Part shown: piece after piece, positions 37,537 through 47,185 of the stretch | Numbering within the stretch: the first letter of the stretch is position 1 | Layout: each line of letters begins with the position of its first letter | Assembly: GCF_914768045.1 (NCBI RefSeq) | Contig: NZ_CAJZCD010000002.1 | Coordinates: 310,001 to 374,000 of the forward strand | Direction: 5' to 3' | DNA length: 64,000 nt | Source of the DNA: Snodgrassella communis | GTDB taxonomy: Bacteria > Pseudomonadota > Gammaproteobacteria > Burkholderiales > Neisseriaceae | Translations under genes and position numbers: made by a program | The notes under the pieces: model-generated | The model's database searches: none | What the model saw: the letters and a program-made list of their open reading frames with translations, nothing else | What the model was told of the DNA's origin: nothing

Positions 37537-37628
37537 TATTTTCCACTCCGATAATCATGATGGGGTTTATTGTAACGATATGGTCAGCAACTGTATGTAC
37601 TTTGAGTGGTTAAATTTCTATTATATTT

Positions 37629-37672
37629 AAATTAATAGCCGCCGTTTACACGATATGTGTACGGCAGCTATT
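37629..37672 (-). terminator. imperfect hairpin after TPR gene
   Basis: AATAGC-x-GCCGT and ACGGC-x-GCTATT arms enclose an ACAC/GTGT core, about 60 nt past the TPR gene on the minus strand, followed by TTAATTT. Likely the terminator of the TPR gene, though stem mismatches lower confidence. Confidence 0.5.
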
Positions 37673-37730
37673 TTGGCGATATTGCTGGATAATCAGGCTG
37701 GCAGATTAAATTAGGCCTGTAAGGGCTCTC

Positions 37731-40568
37731 CTACTCACTGGTCTGAGTTTGATCAGGAGGTGCAGGTAAGCTTGCCGGACTGATTGCAAATTTTTTCAAA
37801 GTCTGCTGTAAGACTTTCTGGTCTGAATTTTTATTAGCCAGCCCTTGAGCCCAGATTTGCCGTGCCTGCTCCTGTTCCCCCTCTTGCCACAATACTTCAC
37901 CCAGATGTGCCGCAACCGTGCTTTCCGGCAATGCCTGATATGCTGAGCGCAGGAGCGGTAAGGCTTTTTTGGGATCGCCATTAAGGTAATAAGCCCAGCC
38001 CAGACTATCCTGAATCGTTGCTGATTTTTTGTCCAGCTGATGCGCATGTTGCAGAATAGTTAATGCCTCTGTCCAGTAGCGTTTTGACATACTCAGCATG
38101 GAATAACCCAGTGCATTGAATCCGTCTGCATCTTCAGGTTTCAATTTTGTATAGGTACGAAAATCGTTTACTGCTTTTTTCGGCTGATCCAGCTCTTCTG
38201 CATAAGCAAGACCACGCATATAGAGAATCAATTCCACTGTTTTGCTGTTATGTGTGGTGTTGACAAGCTGCTGTGCTTCTTTCAGTTGCTGTGTCAGCTT
38301 TCGTACGTAGGCTCTTGGTGTGAGTATTTTTCGATCAATGTAACTTGAAAGTGCAAGTATACTAGAATCATCGAAAATTTCCGGTGGCTGTTTGCTTTGA
38401 TTTATACGCTGTAACCATTGCTGGGCTGCTGCTATATTGTTTTGCTCTATTTCCATTATGCCCATCAGATAGGCTTTATCGGTAGCAAATTTGTCATCTG
38501 TAACTTTGTTTAACCATTCACGTGTGGCAGTCTTATTTTTATTGAGATAAAAATAATATGCTGCTACCAATGCTGCTTCGCTGCGCTGGCTAGCATTACC
38601 CACCTGAACTGCCTTATTGACGTTATCGACAAGTGCTGGTGTGTTTGCATCATTAACATCTAATGTGCTGGCCTGCCGCAGATAAAAGTCTGCATCCGCC
38701 TGAGCTTTGTTTGTTTTTGCTGCTGTCAGAGGTAAGCTGGCAGGCTTGATTCTATGCTTGTTCAGAATTTGGTTCAGAACTTTATGATCGCTTTTTTTGT
38801 TAACCCAGCCCTGAGCCCAGATTTGACGAGCCTCGTTTTGGCGACCTAGCTGCCAGTAAACTTCACCCAGATGGGCTGCTACTTCACTCTCGGGCTGATG
38901 CTGATAAGCATATTGAAGTAAAGGCAAGGCTTTGTCTGCGTTCCCATTGAGAAAGTATGCCCAACCCAGACTATCATTAACGGCCGGAGACTGGCTGTTT
39001 AGTGAATAAGCCTGTTCCAGTAATTTCTGCGCTTCTGACCAGTTTTCTTTAGGCATACTCAGTAAGGTATAACCTAACGCATTCAGACCCTCTACCTGAT
39101 CAGGCCGCATCTGGACAAAGCGGCGCATATCTGCCACTGCTTTTGACGGTTCGTTAAGTTTATCCGCATACAATAGTCCTCGCAGCAGTAGTAATGGCGG
39201 AATATCCTGCTTCTGCGCGTTGGCATCGCCCTGCTCGGCTTTTGCCAGCATTCTGTTCAGGTATTGTTCATACTGGCGGTTTGTAAGAGAGGAACCGTTT
39301 ATAAATGTTTGCAAACGCAATAAATCTCTGGCGCTGAAAAATGTGCCCTGTTTGCTGCTAGACTGAGCTTTGTTGAGCCATTTTTGCGCTGCTGTCCAGT
39401 GTTTTTCTTCGGCTTCAAGTGAGCACATCATGAGTGCCTGATCAAAGACAAACTGCGGATCATCTGCTTTTGCTGCCCATGAACGGGAAGCAGGCAGGTT
39501 ATGCTCATCGTAATAGCGCATGGCTACCATTATTGCAGCTTTACTGCGCTGATTGCGATTACCTAGCTCGGCGATTTTCTCTGCATAGGAAGCAATTGTA
39601 GCTGTGTCTGCTTTCTGGCTAACGGCCAGAAAAGCGGCCTGCAAATACAGGTCTGCATTTTTACTTTTAGCCAGTAATGGGTGTAATGTTTGATATGCCT
39701 CCTGCAATTTGTTATTTTTAATCAGTAATTCTATATAAAGGCTTTGCCATTTAGCTGGCATGGTATCGACGCCGGTCTGCTGATAGAAGTTCAGCAGATA
39801 TTGTGGCTGTTTGAGATTAATGAGATTCAGGGTGAGCTGAGTGGCAGGAAAGATGTCTGTATCCAGACGAAGTAATGCTTGCAATGCTTTAATAGTCTGC
39901 TCTTCATGGGCGCCAGTTACGCCATAGATAGCATCGGCAATTAATGCTTCTGCCATTTCTGGATGTAAAATCGCTGTTTTGTGAATCGGAGCATTCAGTT
40001 CATCAGTGGCATTCAGATTGTTTAACCGCAGTTGTGCCAGTTTTAAGAACAGCCGGCGCAGCTGGTAATCGTTGACATGAGATAGAACTGCATCTGTGTT
40101 TTTCAACACTTGTGCTATATCATTTTTGGCTATGGCCAGTTCCCACATCAGACGCTGTCTGGCTGGCGTTTCTGTTGGTTCGATTTGCTGCCAGCGATCT
40201 GCAATGGTTTGCGCCTCTGTAATTTTATTGGCATTCAGTGCCATTTCCATAGCCCGCTCGGCTACCTCTGGCTCCTGCGTATGTTCAAGCATGCGCATGT
40301 CAGCAGCCAGTGCACTATCGGTTTTACCCTGTGAATAGGTAAGCTCACTGGCAAACAGAGTAAAAATATCATTGGCACGCCCGGCAATGGCCAGACGCCG
40401 TTGTGCAGATGCGGCATCATCTGGAGCGGTAATTTGTTTTACCCGCTCAATTCTGGTTTGAATCAGGGGAACAGATGTCTGCTGCTTCTGCGTGCTGTTT
40501 GCATTGGCCATACTTGCAGCAAGTAAACTCAAAATGATCGGGGTAATGCGATGAATCCGATGAGGCAT
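37731..40568 (-). CDS. long TPR-repeat exported protein
   Basis: A 945-residue protein with a signal peptide (MPHRIHRITPIILSLLAASM) followed by TPR-like helical repeats throughout. Clear TPR units include GLNALGYTLLSMPKENWSEA, DSLGWAYFLNGNADKALPLL and HLGEVYWQLGRQNEARQIWA. Residues about 305-614 and 624-936 are two copies of the same module of about 311 residues. The ATG at 40568 has GGAG 7 nt upstream; the frame is open 27 codons further but without merit. It precedes lolB-ispE, as in other betaproteobacteria, and is divergent from mutM. It probably scaffolds envelope proteins; no enzymatic motif is seen. Confidence 0.85.
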   Translation of the reverse strand: MPHRIHRITPIILSLLAASMANANSTQKQQTSVPLIQTRIERVKQITAPDDAASAQRRLAIAGRANDIFTLFASELTYSQGKTDSALAADMRMLEHTQEPEVAERAMEMALNANKITEAQTIADRWQQIEPTETPARQRLMWELAIAKNDIAQVLKNTDAVLSHVNDYQLRRLFLKLAQLRLNNLNATDELNAPIHKTAILHPEMAEALIADAIYGVTGAHEEQTIKALQALLRLDTDIFPATQLTLNLINLKQPQYLLNFYQQTGVDTMPAKWQSLYIELLIKNNKLQEAYQTLHPLLAKSKNADLYLQAAFLAVSQKADTATIASYAEKIAELGNRNQRSKAAIMVAMRYYDEHNLPASRSWAAKADDPQFVFDQALMMCSLEAEEKHWTAAQKWLNKAQSSSKQGTFFSARDLLRLQTFINGSSLTNRQYEQYLNRMLAKAEQGDANAQKQDIPPLLLLRGLLYADKLNEPSKAVADMRRFVQMRPDQVEGLNALGYTLLSMPKENWSEAQKLLEQAYSLNSQSPAVNDSLGWAYFLNGNADKALPLLQYAYQHQPESEVAAHLGEVYWQLGRQNEARQIWAQGWVNKKSDHKVLNQILNKHRIKPASLPLTAAKTNKAQADADFYLRQASTLDVNDANTPALVDNVNKAVQVGNASQRSEAALVAAYYFYLNKNKTATREWLNKVTDDKFATDKAYLMGIMEIEQNNIAAAQQWLQRINQSKQPPEIFDDSSILALSSYIDRKILTPRAYVRKLTQQLKEAQQLVNTTHNSKTVELILYMRGLAYAEELDQPKKAVNDFRTYTKLKPEDADGFNALGYSMLSMSKRYWTEALTILQHAHQLDKKSATIQDSLGWAYYLNGDPKKALPLLRSAYQALPESTVAAHLGEVLWQEGEQEQARQIWAQGLANKNSDQKVLQQTLKKFAISPASLPAPPDQTQTSE

Positions 40569-40846
40569 TAAACTTCTCCATGTATGCTGATCAGTTATCG
40601 TATGCACTGACTTATAAAACAAATAACAATTTTTTGCCTGTTCTGCCAACTATCTCAGGCATGTCTGCTACCTATTTTGGGATTAAACTATTAAGGTAAA
40701 ATAGCTTGCTACTTTAACACAGACATTTTTGAGCTGCGCATGATTTATGCCAGTTTTATGTAGCTAAAGCCTATATAATTTATGCTTTCAAATTTATTTT
40801 CACGATGTTATTGTATCAATTTTATTCTGGATTTTATCACTAAACT

Positions 40847-41668
40847 ATGCCTGAACTGCCTGAAGTAGAAACCACTCGGCGTGGAATTGCTCCTTTTATT
40901 GTGAATCAGACGATTTCACAAGTAGAGGTACGTCAACCACGTTTACGCTGGCCGGTAATGAGTAATCTGGGTTCCCAGCTTGAAGGTGAAAAGATTTTAT
41001 CAGTCAAACGACGGGCTAAATATCTGTTAATAGAGCTGGCTTCAGGTACATTAATTATTCATTTAGGCATGTCTGGCAGTTTGCGGGTCTTTACTGATTT
41101 GAGCGCGCCACCTGTACAAAAACATGATCATCTGGATATTGTTTTTACTAATGGTACTTTACTGCGTTTTCATGATCCTAGACGCTTTGGCGCTGTTCTG
41201 TGGTTTTCTGGGGCGATTGAACACCATCCTTTACTGGTTAATCTGGGTCCGGAGCCGCTAAGTGCTGACTTTAATGCTGACTATTTAGGGCGAAAACTAG
41301 CTAAACAGAAGCGTGCGATTAAGTTAGCAATCATGGATAATAAGACTGTTGTTGGTGTCGGTAATATTTATGCCAATGAGGCATTGTTCCGCACTGGCAT
41401 TCACCCAGCTACTACTTCTATGCAGTTGGATAAAAGGCAGATTATTGCTCTGACGGACGCAATTAAACAGATATTACAGGAAGCGATTACTGCCGGAGGC
41501 AGCACTCTGCGCGATTTTGTGAATAGTGCTGGCAAAAGTGGCTATTTTCAGCTACAACATGTTGTATACGGGCGAGCTGGAGAATTGTGCCCGCAATGTG
41601 GACATCCGATTGAGAAAATGGTTTTGGGGCAGCGCAGCAGTTTTTACTGTCCTCAATGCCAGCGATAA
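40847..41668 (+). CDS. mutM: formamidopyrimidine-DNA glycosylase
   Basis: A 273-residue bifunctional base-excision glycosylase that removes 8-oxoguanine. Catalytic P2 and E3 sit in MPELPEVETTRRG. The H2TH region contains VVGVGNIYANEALFRTGIHP, and the C-terminal zinc finger is CPQCGHPIEKM...YCPQC. Length is close to E. coli MutM (269). It is divergent from the TPR gene and 13 nt upstream of a PlsC gene. Confidence 0.97.
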   Translation: MPELPEVETTRRGIAPFIVNQTISQVEVRQPRLRWPVMSNLGSQLEGEKILSVKRRAKYLLIELASGTLIIHLGMSGSLRVFTDLSAPPVQKHDHLDIVFTNGTLLRFHDPRRFGAVLWFSGAIEHHPLLVNLGPEPLSADFNADYLGRKLAKQKRAIKLAIMDNKTVVGVGNIYANEALFRTGIHPATTSMQLDKRQIIALTDAIKQILQEAITAGGSTLRDFVNSAGKSGYFQLQHVVYGRAGELCPQCGHPIEKMVLGQRSSFYCPQCQR

Positions 41669-41681
41669 TGATTAAATAACA

Positions 41682-42494
41682 ATGACAAAATCAGAATATA
41701 CTTCTTTGTTTACCCGCTGTGCGCGTATTTTCAAACTGGCCTTATGGCTGAGACAAACTATCAGGCGCGTAAAGCGTTTCAAGAATTTAAATGCAACTGA
41801 ACAGAATAATGAATTAGTTTCAATTGCACACGATTTATTGCACATTTTGCACATTGAAGTAAAGTCTGAACAGGCAATGCCAGACACTGCCAGTATGCCA
41901 TGGCTGACTGTTGCCAATCATGTTACCTGGCTGGATATTTTTGTCTTGATGGCCTATATACCCGGCGGCTTTATTGCTAAACAAAGTATCAAGTCCTGGC
42001 CGGTATTGGGTAAGCTGGTTACCAATGGTGGTACCGTTTATATTAACCGGTTATCACGGCAAGACATTAATCCGGTTATTAAGGCTATAGTACAGGCATT
42101 GCAGGCAAATAAAAACGTTCTGTTTTTCCCTGAAGCTTATACATCTGAAGGGCTAACGACACTACCGTTTAAAGCTGCTTTGTTTCAAGCAGCCATTGAT
42201 GCTGACAGGCCGGTAATGGCAGTAGCAATACGTTATTATGATATGCACGGACAGCGCACGCCGAAAGTAGCTTTTGTTGGTAAAACCACTTTGCTGCGCA
42301 GTCTGTGGAATATTGTTTCTATGCCGGAAATCAGGGTAAAGGTGGATTTCTCCGCATTACTGAATACTGCGGATAATAAAAATTCTGATCGTTTCTGCCT
42401 GAAAGATCAGGCCGAAGACTTTATTCAAGCGAAAATACTTAGCGATAGCCCAATAGAGTGCATGGCTTCGACAGAAAATATATCTTCTCAATAA
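41682..42494 (+). CDS. PlsC-like acyltransferase (first)
   Basis: A 270-residue glycerolipid acyltransferase-fold protein. The HX4D motif is NHVTWLD (H80, D85). Block 2 is VYINR and block 3 reads FFPEAYTSEG, where the usual glycine of FPEGT is alanine (A152). The N-terminal 60 residues are basic and helical, suited to a membrane surface. In Neisseria the related NlaB is a lysophosphatidate acyltransferase; this is likely but not certain. It follows mutM by 13 nt in the same direction. A second PlsC protein is encoded at 54.5 kb. Confidence 0.85.
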   Translation: MTKSEYTSLFTRCARIFKLALWLRQTIRRVKRFKNLNATEQNNELVSIAHDLLHILHIEVKSEQAMPDTASMPWLTVANHVTWLDIFVLMAYIPGGFIAKQSIKSWPVLGKLVTNGGTVYINRLSRQDINPVIKAIVQALQANKNVLFFPEAYTSEGLTTLPFKAALFQAAIDADRPVMAVAIRYYDMHGQRTPKVAFVGKTTLLRSLWNIVSMPEIRVKVDFSALLNTADNKNSDRFCLKDQAEDFIQAKILSDSPIECMASTENISSQ

Positions 42495-42528
42495 TGATGA
42501 TCTGATATTTTATTCAGTAATAAATTAC

Positions 42529-43170
42529 CTACGGGGACAAACGCTGTTTAATCCATGAGTTATTTTGCTGTATATACTGTATACGGTCATGTAAACGGCT
42601 TGGCCGTCCCTGCCAGAATTCGACCAGCTCAGGCTGAACGATATAACCTCCCCAATGAGGTGGTCTCGGTACATTGAGCAGATATTTTGCACTCAGTTTG
42701 GCTGCTCGCGCCATCAGTTCGGTTTTACTGCTGATAACTGCACTTTGTTCACTTGCCCATGCACCAATGCGGCTGCTGTATGGCCGGGATTGAAAATACG
42801 CATCGGAATCTGCTGGGGGTAATGGCTGCACTATTCCTTCAACTCGTACCTGCCGTTCCAGTTCCGGCCAGAAAAATGTCAGTGCTGCATAATGATTCTG
42901 GCTTAATGCACGGCCTTTACGACTAAGATAATTGGTAAAGAACACGAATCCCTGCGCTGTCACTTCTTTTAAGAGTACAATGCGCGCATTAGGATGGCCA
43001 CGCTGGTCAACTGTGGCAATATTCATGGCAGTGGGTTCATTCACTTTGGCATGCATAGCAGCCGTTAGCCACTTTTGGAATTGTTCCAGTGGGTCGGCAC
43101 TGCAATCTGCCTCGTTGAGTGACTGTTTGCTGTAATCCTGACGAATATTGTGTAAATCCAGATTATTCAT
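42529..43170 (-). CDS. pdxH: pyridoxamine 5'-phosphate oxidase
   Basis: A 213-residue FMN enzyme that makes pyridoxal 5'-phosphate. Recognisable segments are [49 protein letters not shown] and the C-terminal [16 protein letters not shown]. Length matches E. coli PdxH (218). An upstream in-frame TTG exists, but the ATG at 43170 gives the homologous [13 protein letters not shown] start. It is convergent with plsC and divergent from hemA. Confidence 0.96.
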   Translation of the reverse strand: MNNLDLHNIRQDYSKQSLNEADCSADPLEQFQKWLTAAMHAKVNEPTAMNIATVDQRGHPNARIVLLKEVTAQGFVFFTNYLSRKGRALSQNHYAALTFFWPELERQVRVEGIVQPLPPADSDAYFQSRPYSSRIGAWASEQSAVISSKTELMARAAKLSAKYLLNVPRPPHWGGYIVQPELVEFWQGRPSRLHDRIQYIQQNNSWIKQRLSP

Positions 43171-43248
43171 AGTGTTTATTGATACATGCAAAAAATATAT
43201 TTATATGGTCATCAGACTTGATCAGCTGCTTTTTCGGCACCAATAGCG

Positions 43249-43327
43249 TATAATCGCTCAATTTAACAGCTTTATGTTTAATTAAATGTAAAGTCTGACT
43301 GGCAATCATCCTACCCGCGATAGCGGG
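43249..43327 (+). promoter_or_regulatory. candidate hemA promoter and leader hairpin
   Basis: A TATAAT hexamer at 43249-43254 lies about 98 nt upstream of the hemA ATG, without a good -35. In the predicted leader, CCCGC-GATA-GCGGG (43314-43327) forms a small GC hairpin 25 nt before the start codon. Confidence 0.4.
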
Positions 43328-43351
43328 CAAACGCAAATTACTTCAGGTAAC

Positions 43352-44614
43352 ATGTCCTTAACCGTTATCGGGCTCAATCACCAGACTGCTCCTATTTCTG
43401 TGCGTGAACGTTTGGCATTTCCGGCTTTCATGCTGGCAGAGGCTTTATCTGCGCTTGGCAGTGAGATTAAAATTGCGGAAGCGATGATTTTGTCTACCTG
43501 TAACCGTACAGAAATCTATTGTATTGGTGACGCAGCTACAGTCGTACAGTGGCTATCCAGCTACCATCAATTACCACTGGCTGAATTTGCGCCCTATTTA
43601 TATCAGTTCCATGACAAAGAAGCTGTACAACATGCCTTTCGGGTAGCATGTGGTCTGGACTCAATGGTTTTGGGTGAGCCACAGATTCTGGGTCAATTGA
43701 AAGAAGCCGTGCGCATAGCGCGTAGCCAGCATACGCTGCATCAGCATCTGAACGCTTTATTTGAAAAAACCTTTGCCGCAGCAAAAGAAATTCGCAATGA
43801 AAGTGCAGTTGGTGAAAATTCGGTGTCTATGGCTGCTGCCGCTGTAAAAATGGCCGCCCAGATTTTTCCGGATATTTCTGCATTGAATGTTCTGATGGTA
43901 GGTGCTGGTGAAATGATTGAGCTTGTAGCTACCTATTTTGCCGCCGAACATCCACGGCGGCTGACAGTACTCAATCGTACGCTGGCGCGGGCGCAGGAAT
44001 TATGCAGCAAGTTGAATGTCGGAGCAGATGCGCGCATTTTAACTGCTCTGCCTGAAATTCTGGCTGAATATGATGTAGTAGTTTCTTCTACAGCCAGTCC
44101 GTTTCCGGTAATCGGCAAGGGTCTGGTAGAACGGGCACTTAAACAGCGACGCGGCATGCCTATGTTTCTGCTTGATCTGGCTGTGCCACGCGATATTGAA
44201 GCCGAAGTTGGCGAACTTAATGATGCTTATCTGTATAGTGTTGACGATATGGTCAATATTGTACAGCATGGGCAGGCTGCCCGACAGCAGGCTGCTGCCA
44301 CTGCTGAAAAGATGGTTGCTAATAAGGTTGCAGAATTTATTGCTTGGCAACAAACCCGTAGAAGTGTTCCCTTAATCTGTGCATTACGCAGCCAAGGAGA
44401 AGAGCAGCGGAGCAAGGCTGTAGACAAAGCTCTGCGCAGGCTTCGTAAAGGCACATCTATCGAAGAAGTATTGCAACGTTTAAGCCACGAGCTGACCAAT
44501 AGTCTCTTGCATGCACCCACTAGAGCATTGAATAAGGATAGCCAGCAGCACCCTGAGCTGGCTGAAGCCATCAGCCTGATTTATCACCTGCACAGCGACA
44601 ATCGGCAGCATTAG
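43352..44614 (+). CDS. hemA: glutamyl-tRNA reductase
   Basis: A 420-residue enzyme that reduces Glu-tRNA to glutamate-1-semialdehyde, the first step of tetrapyrrole synthesis. The catalytic cysteine C50 lies in STCNRTEIY; GLDSMVLGEPQILGQLK and the NADPH-binding VLMVGAGEMIELVA follow. The C-terminal dimerisation helices are normal. Length is the same as E. coli (418). It is followed, 83 nt later, by prfA, the conserved hemA-prfA order. Confidence 0.97.
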   Translation: MSLTVIGLNHQTAPISVRERLAFPAFMLAEALSALGSEIKIAEAMILSTCNRTEIYCIGDAATVVQWLSSYHQLPLAEFAPYLYQFHDKEAVQHAFRVACGLDSMVLGEPQILGQLKEAVRIARSQHTLHQHLNALFEKTFAAAKEIRNESAVGENSVSMAAAAVKMAAQIFPDISALNVLMVGAGEMIELVATYFAAEHPRRLTVLNRTLARAQELCSKLNVGADARILTALPEILAEYDVVVSSTASPFPVIGKGLVERALKQRRGMPMFLLDLAVPRDIEAEVGELNDAYLYSVDDMVNIVQHGQAARQQAAATAEKMVANKVAEFIAWQQTRRSVPLICALRSQGEEQRSKAVDKALRRLRKGTSIEEVLQRLSHELTNSLLHAPTRALNKDSQQHPELAEAISLIYHLHSDNRQH

Positions 44615-44697
44615 CCGGTTATGCCATATCGCACTTCTACTACACCAGCCAACGCAGTTTTGATTGACTAATAACTTATTTGAATACGGAACACCAG

Positions 44698-45780
44698 ATG
44701 AAACCTTCATTGATAGAAAAGTTACAGCATCTGACTGAGCGTCTGGAGGAAGTAACGGCTTTGCTGGCTTCCCCTGACGTCACCAATAACATTGACGAGT
44801 ATCGTCGCCTGACCCGCGAACATGCTGAGCTTACGCCGGTAGTAGAAACCTATCGCCAGTATACGCAGGCAGAAACCGATTTGGCCGCTGCTGAGGAAAT
44901 GCTTGCAGACCCTGAATTAAAAGAATTTGCAACAGAGGAAATCAGCAACGCACGAGACCTGATTACTCAACTGGATAGTGAATTGCAGAAGTTGCTGCTA
45001 CCAAAAGATGAAGATGACGATAAAAATATTTTTATTGAAATCCGTGCGGGTACTGGTGGCGATGAAGCAGCTTTGTTTGCCGGTGATTTACTGCGCATGT
45101 ATACCCGCTTTGCCGAACGTATGGGCTGGCAGGTAGAGATTGTGTCTGCCAGTGAAAGCGATCTGGGTGGCTATAAAGAAGTTATTGCACGCATTGCCGG
45201 TATGAATGTTTATAGCCAGCTTAAATTTGAATCTGGCGGGCATCGGGTGCAACGTGTGCCTACTACTGAAAGTCAGGGTAGAATTCATACTTCAGCCTGT
45301 ACCGTTGCCATTATGCCCGAAGCTGATGAGGTAGCCGAAGTACAATTAAATGCTAATGATCTACGTATTGATACTTTCCGTGCTTCCGGTGCCGGCGGTC
45401 AGCATATTAATAAAACCGATTCAGCGGTGCGTATTACCCATCTGCCTACCGGAATGGTGGTGGAATGTCAGGATGGGCGCTCGCAGCATGCTAATAAAGC
45501 ACAGGCGATGCGTGTGCTCGCTTCCCGTCTGTATGAGCAGCAGAAACATGCAGCCCATGCCAAGGAAGCGGCAGAACGCAAAAGCCTGATTGGCAGTGGC
45601 GACCGCAGTGAACGCATTCGTACTTATAACTATCCGCAAGGCCGGGTAACCGACCACCGCATTAACCTCACCTTGCACAAGCTGGACTTTATTATGGATG
45701 GCGATTTAAGTGAACTGACACAGGGACTAATCGCCGAACATCAGGCTCAACAACTGGCACTACTGAGTAATGCCAGCTAA
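44698..45780 (+). CDS. prfA: peptide chain release factor 1
   Basis: A 360-residue class I release factor recognising UAA and UAG. The GGQ motif is G233-G234-Q235 in [10 protein letters not shown]. The tripeptide codon-recognition site (PxT) is P188-T189-T190, where many RF1 proteins have PAT. The frame starts earlier at a TTG, but the ATG at 44698 gives MKPSLIEKL, equal in length to E. coli RF1. It ends at a strong bidirectional terminator where the strand composition flips. No prmC follows, unlike in E. coli. Confidence 0.97.
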   Translation: MKPSLIEKLQHLTERLEEVTALLASPDVTNNIDEYRRLTREHAELTPVVETYRQYTQAETDLAAAEEMLADPELKEFATEEISNARDLITQLDSELQKLLLPKDEDDDKNIFIEIRAGTGGDEAALFAGDLLRMYTRFAERMGWQVEIVSASESDLGGYKEVIARIAGMNVYSQLKFESGGHRVQRVPTTESQGRIHTSACTVAIMPEADEVAEVQLNANDLRIDTFRASGAGGQHINKTDSAVRITHLPTGMVVECQDGRSQHANKAQAMRVLASRLYEQQKHAAHAKEAAERKSLIGSGDRSERIRTYNYPQGRVTDHRINLTLHKLDFIMDGDLSELTQGLIAEHQAQQLALLSNAS

Positions 45781-45789
45781 AGCAGCCAC

Positions 45790-45822
45790 AAAAAGCTGTT
45801 CTGGATACCAGAACAGCTTTTT
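45790..45822. terminator. bidirectional terminator prfA / EamA gene
   Basis: A 15-bp stem AAAAAGCTGTTCTGG / CCAGAACAGCTTTTT with a 3-nt loop lies between the convergent prfA and EamA genes. The plus-strand GC skew changes sign here. Confidence 0.9.
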
Positions 45823-45825
45823 GGT

Positions 45826-46710
45826 TTATATACCCGGCAGCCATGTATTGAGGCTGCTGCCATAGAACAAAAACCAGATTGATGCAATGGCAAGCACAAT
45901 TCCAGCAGCATTCAAACCATTAATTTTTTCCTTAAATACAAAAGCACCAATAATGGTAGCCAACGTAATCACTCCTAGGTTCATGCCGGCAAATACCAGT
46001 GAAGGATCATGCTGAAACTGCTGATGGGCACGGATGTAAAAAAGAATATTAGCGAAGTTCAGACAACCCAATAATAAACCGGCGAGGATACTGGCCGCAT
46101 TCCAGACCGTTTTGCGCACACAAAGATAGCCTGTAATTAAAATAGCTGCCAGAATAAATGCTACCTGTAAAGTTGGGGCAAAGGCTGTGCCACTTTTGGC
46201 CATTTGTTTAAACAGTATGTCTGTTGTACCATAACAAAGCCATACACCAAACAAATAGCCTGCGGTTTGAAAAAAACCACCCTGCTCCTTACTTTTGGCA
46301 GGACTATGCCGGTAAAGTAGTGTCAGCAGAGCCATCAAAGCCAGCGCAATTCCAATAATCTTGTTAGTACTCAGGCTTTCACCAAAAAAAACGAATGCAG
46401 CTACAATGGGCAAAAACAGCGACAGGCGCTGTGCCGCATCGGTTTTAACCATTCCTGCCAGCTCAATAGCCCGCCCCAGTACAATAAAGCCCAGTGGTAA
46501 ACCAATCCCCAATGCCAGAAAAATAATCCAGTGACTGGCGTATTTATGCCAGTTAGAAAAATCCGGATGTAGAAAAAACCAGCTGCATAATGCAGCCACC
46601 GGATAATTGACTGCTACTGCCTGCGCAATATCCACTCCGTTTCTGCGCGCAAGCTTCAATAATACGGATACTGAAACACTACATAAAATACTAATAATCA
46701 GAAAATACAT
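45826..46710 (-). CDS. EamA/DMT family transporter
   Basis: A 294-residue inner-membrane protein of the drug/metabolite transporter superfamily with about ten hydrophobic segments arranged as two EamA halves. The half-repeat signature is visible as AFVFFGESLSTNKIIGIALAL in the first half and VITLATIIGAFVFKEKINGL in the second. The substrate cannot be read from sequence. It is convergent with prfA and 51 nt from the DUF1289 gene upstream on the same strand. Confidence 0.88.
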   Translation of the reverse strand: MYFLIISILCSVSVSVLLKLARRNGVDIAQAVAVNYPVAALCSWFFLHPDFSNWHKYASHWIIFLALGIGLPLGFIVLGRAIELAGMVKTDAAQRLSLFLPIVAAFVFFGESLSTNKIIGIALALMALLTLLYRHSPAKSKEQGGFFQTAGYLFGVWLCYGTTDILFKQMAKSGTAFAPTLQVAFILAAILITGYLCVRKTVWNAASILAGLLLGCLNFANILFYIRAHQQFQHDPSLVFAGMNLGVITLATIIGAFVFKEKINGLNAAGIVLAIASIWFLFYGSSLNTWLPGI

Positions 46711-46761
46711 TTTCTCCCCCTAAAATAGATTCAGACCAAAATCAGCCATGTATGCAGAAAT

Positions 46762-47031
46762 TTAAAAATCAAAATCCGCCTGTATCCATAATTGTTCCAT
46801 CAGCTTGTCATTTTCATTACCTGCCTGCTGAGCCTGCAACAATAACTGCTCCAGCTTGCGCCGGCGCATGACACATAAACGCAGTACATTCTGCTTTTGC
46901 ATATCAGACAAGCGCAACCAATACAGACGTTCATTGCGGCTACGCAAACAACCTTTGCAATAGCCCTTATGATTACTTTCACACACTCCACGGCAAGGGC
47001 TGGGAATGACAAAGAATTCTAACTGTTCCAT
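46762..47031 (-). CDS. DUF1289 cysteine-rich protein
   Basis: An 89-residue protein with the DUF1289 motif: SPCRGVCESNHKGYCKGCLR, whose four cysteines (C13, C17, C25, C28) probably bind a metal, followed by RLYWLRLSDMQKQNVL. Function is unknown. Charged helices follow to the end. It is divergent from typA and upstream of the EamA gene. Confidence 0.85.
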   Translation of the reverse strand: MEQLEFFVIPSPCRGVCESNHKGYCKGCLRSRNERLYWLRLSDMQKQNVLRLCVMRRRKLEQLLLQAQQAGNENDKLMEQLWIQADFDF

Positions 47032-47185
47032 CGCACAGATTCCTGTGTTCCACTACAGGGCAGCAATAGCAGCCAGCACCTGCACCTAATCATTATGGCT
47101 GGATAAGGCAAACAATAATTTTGGTGCATACTCCGGCATAATTTAGCCATTTTAATACAAGCAGACAACCTGATTTTGCTAAAAA

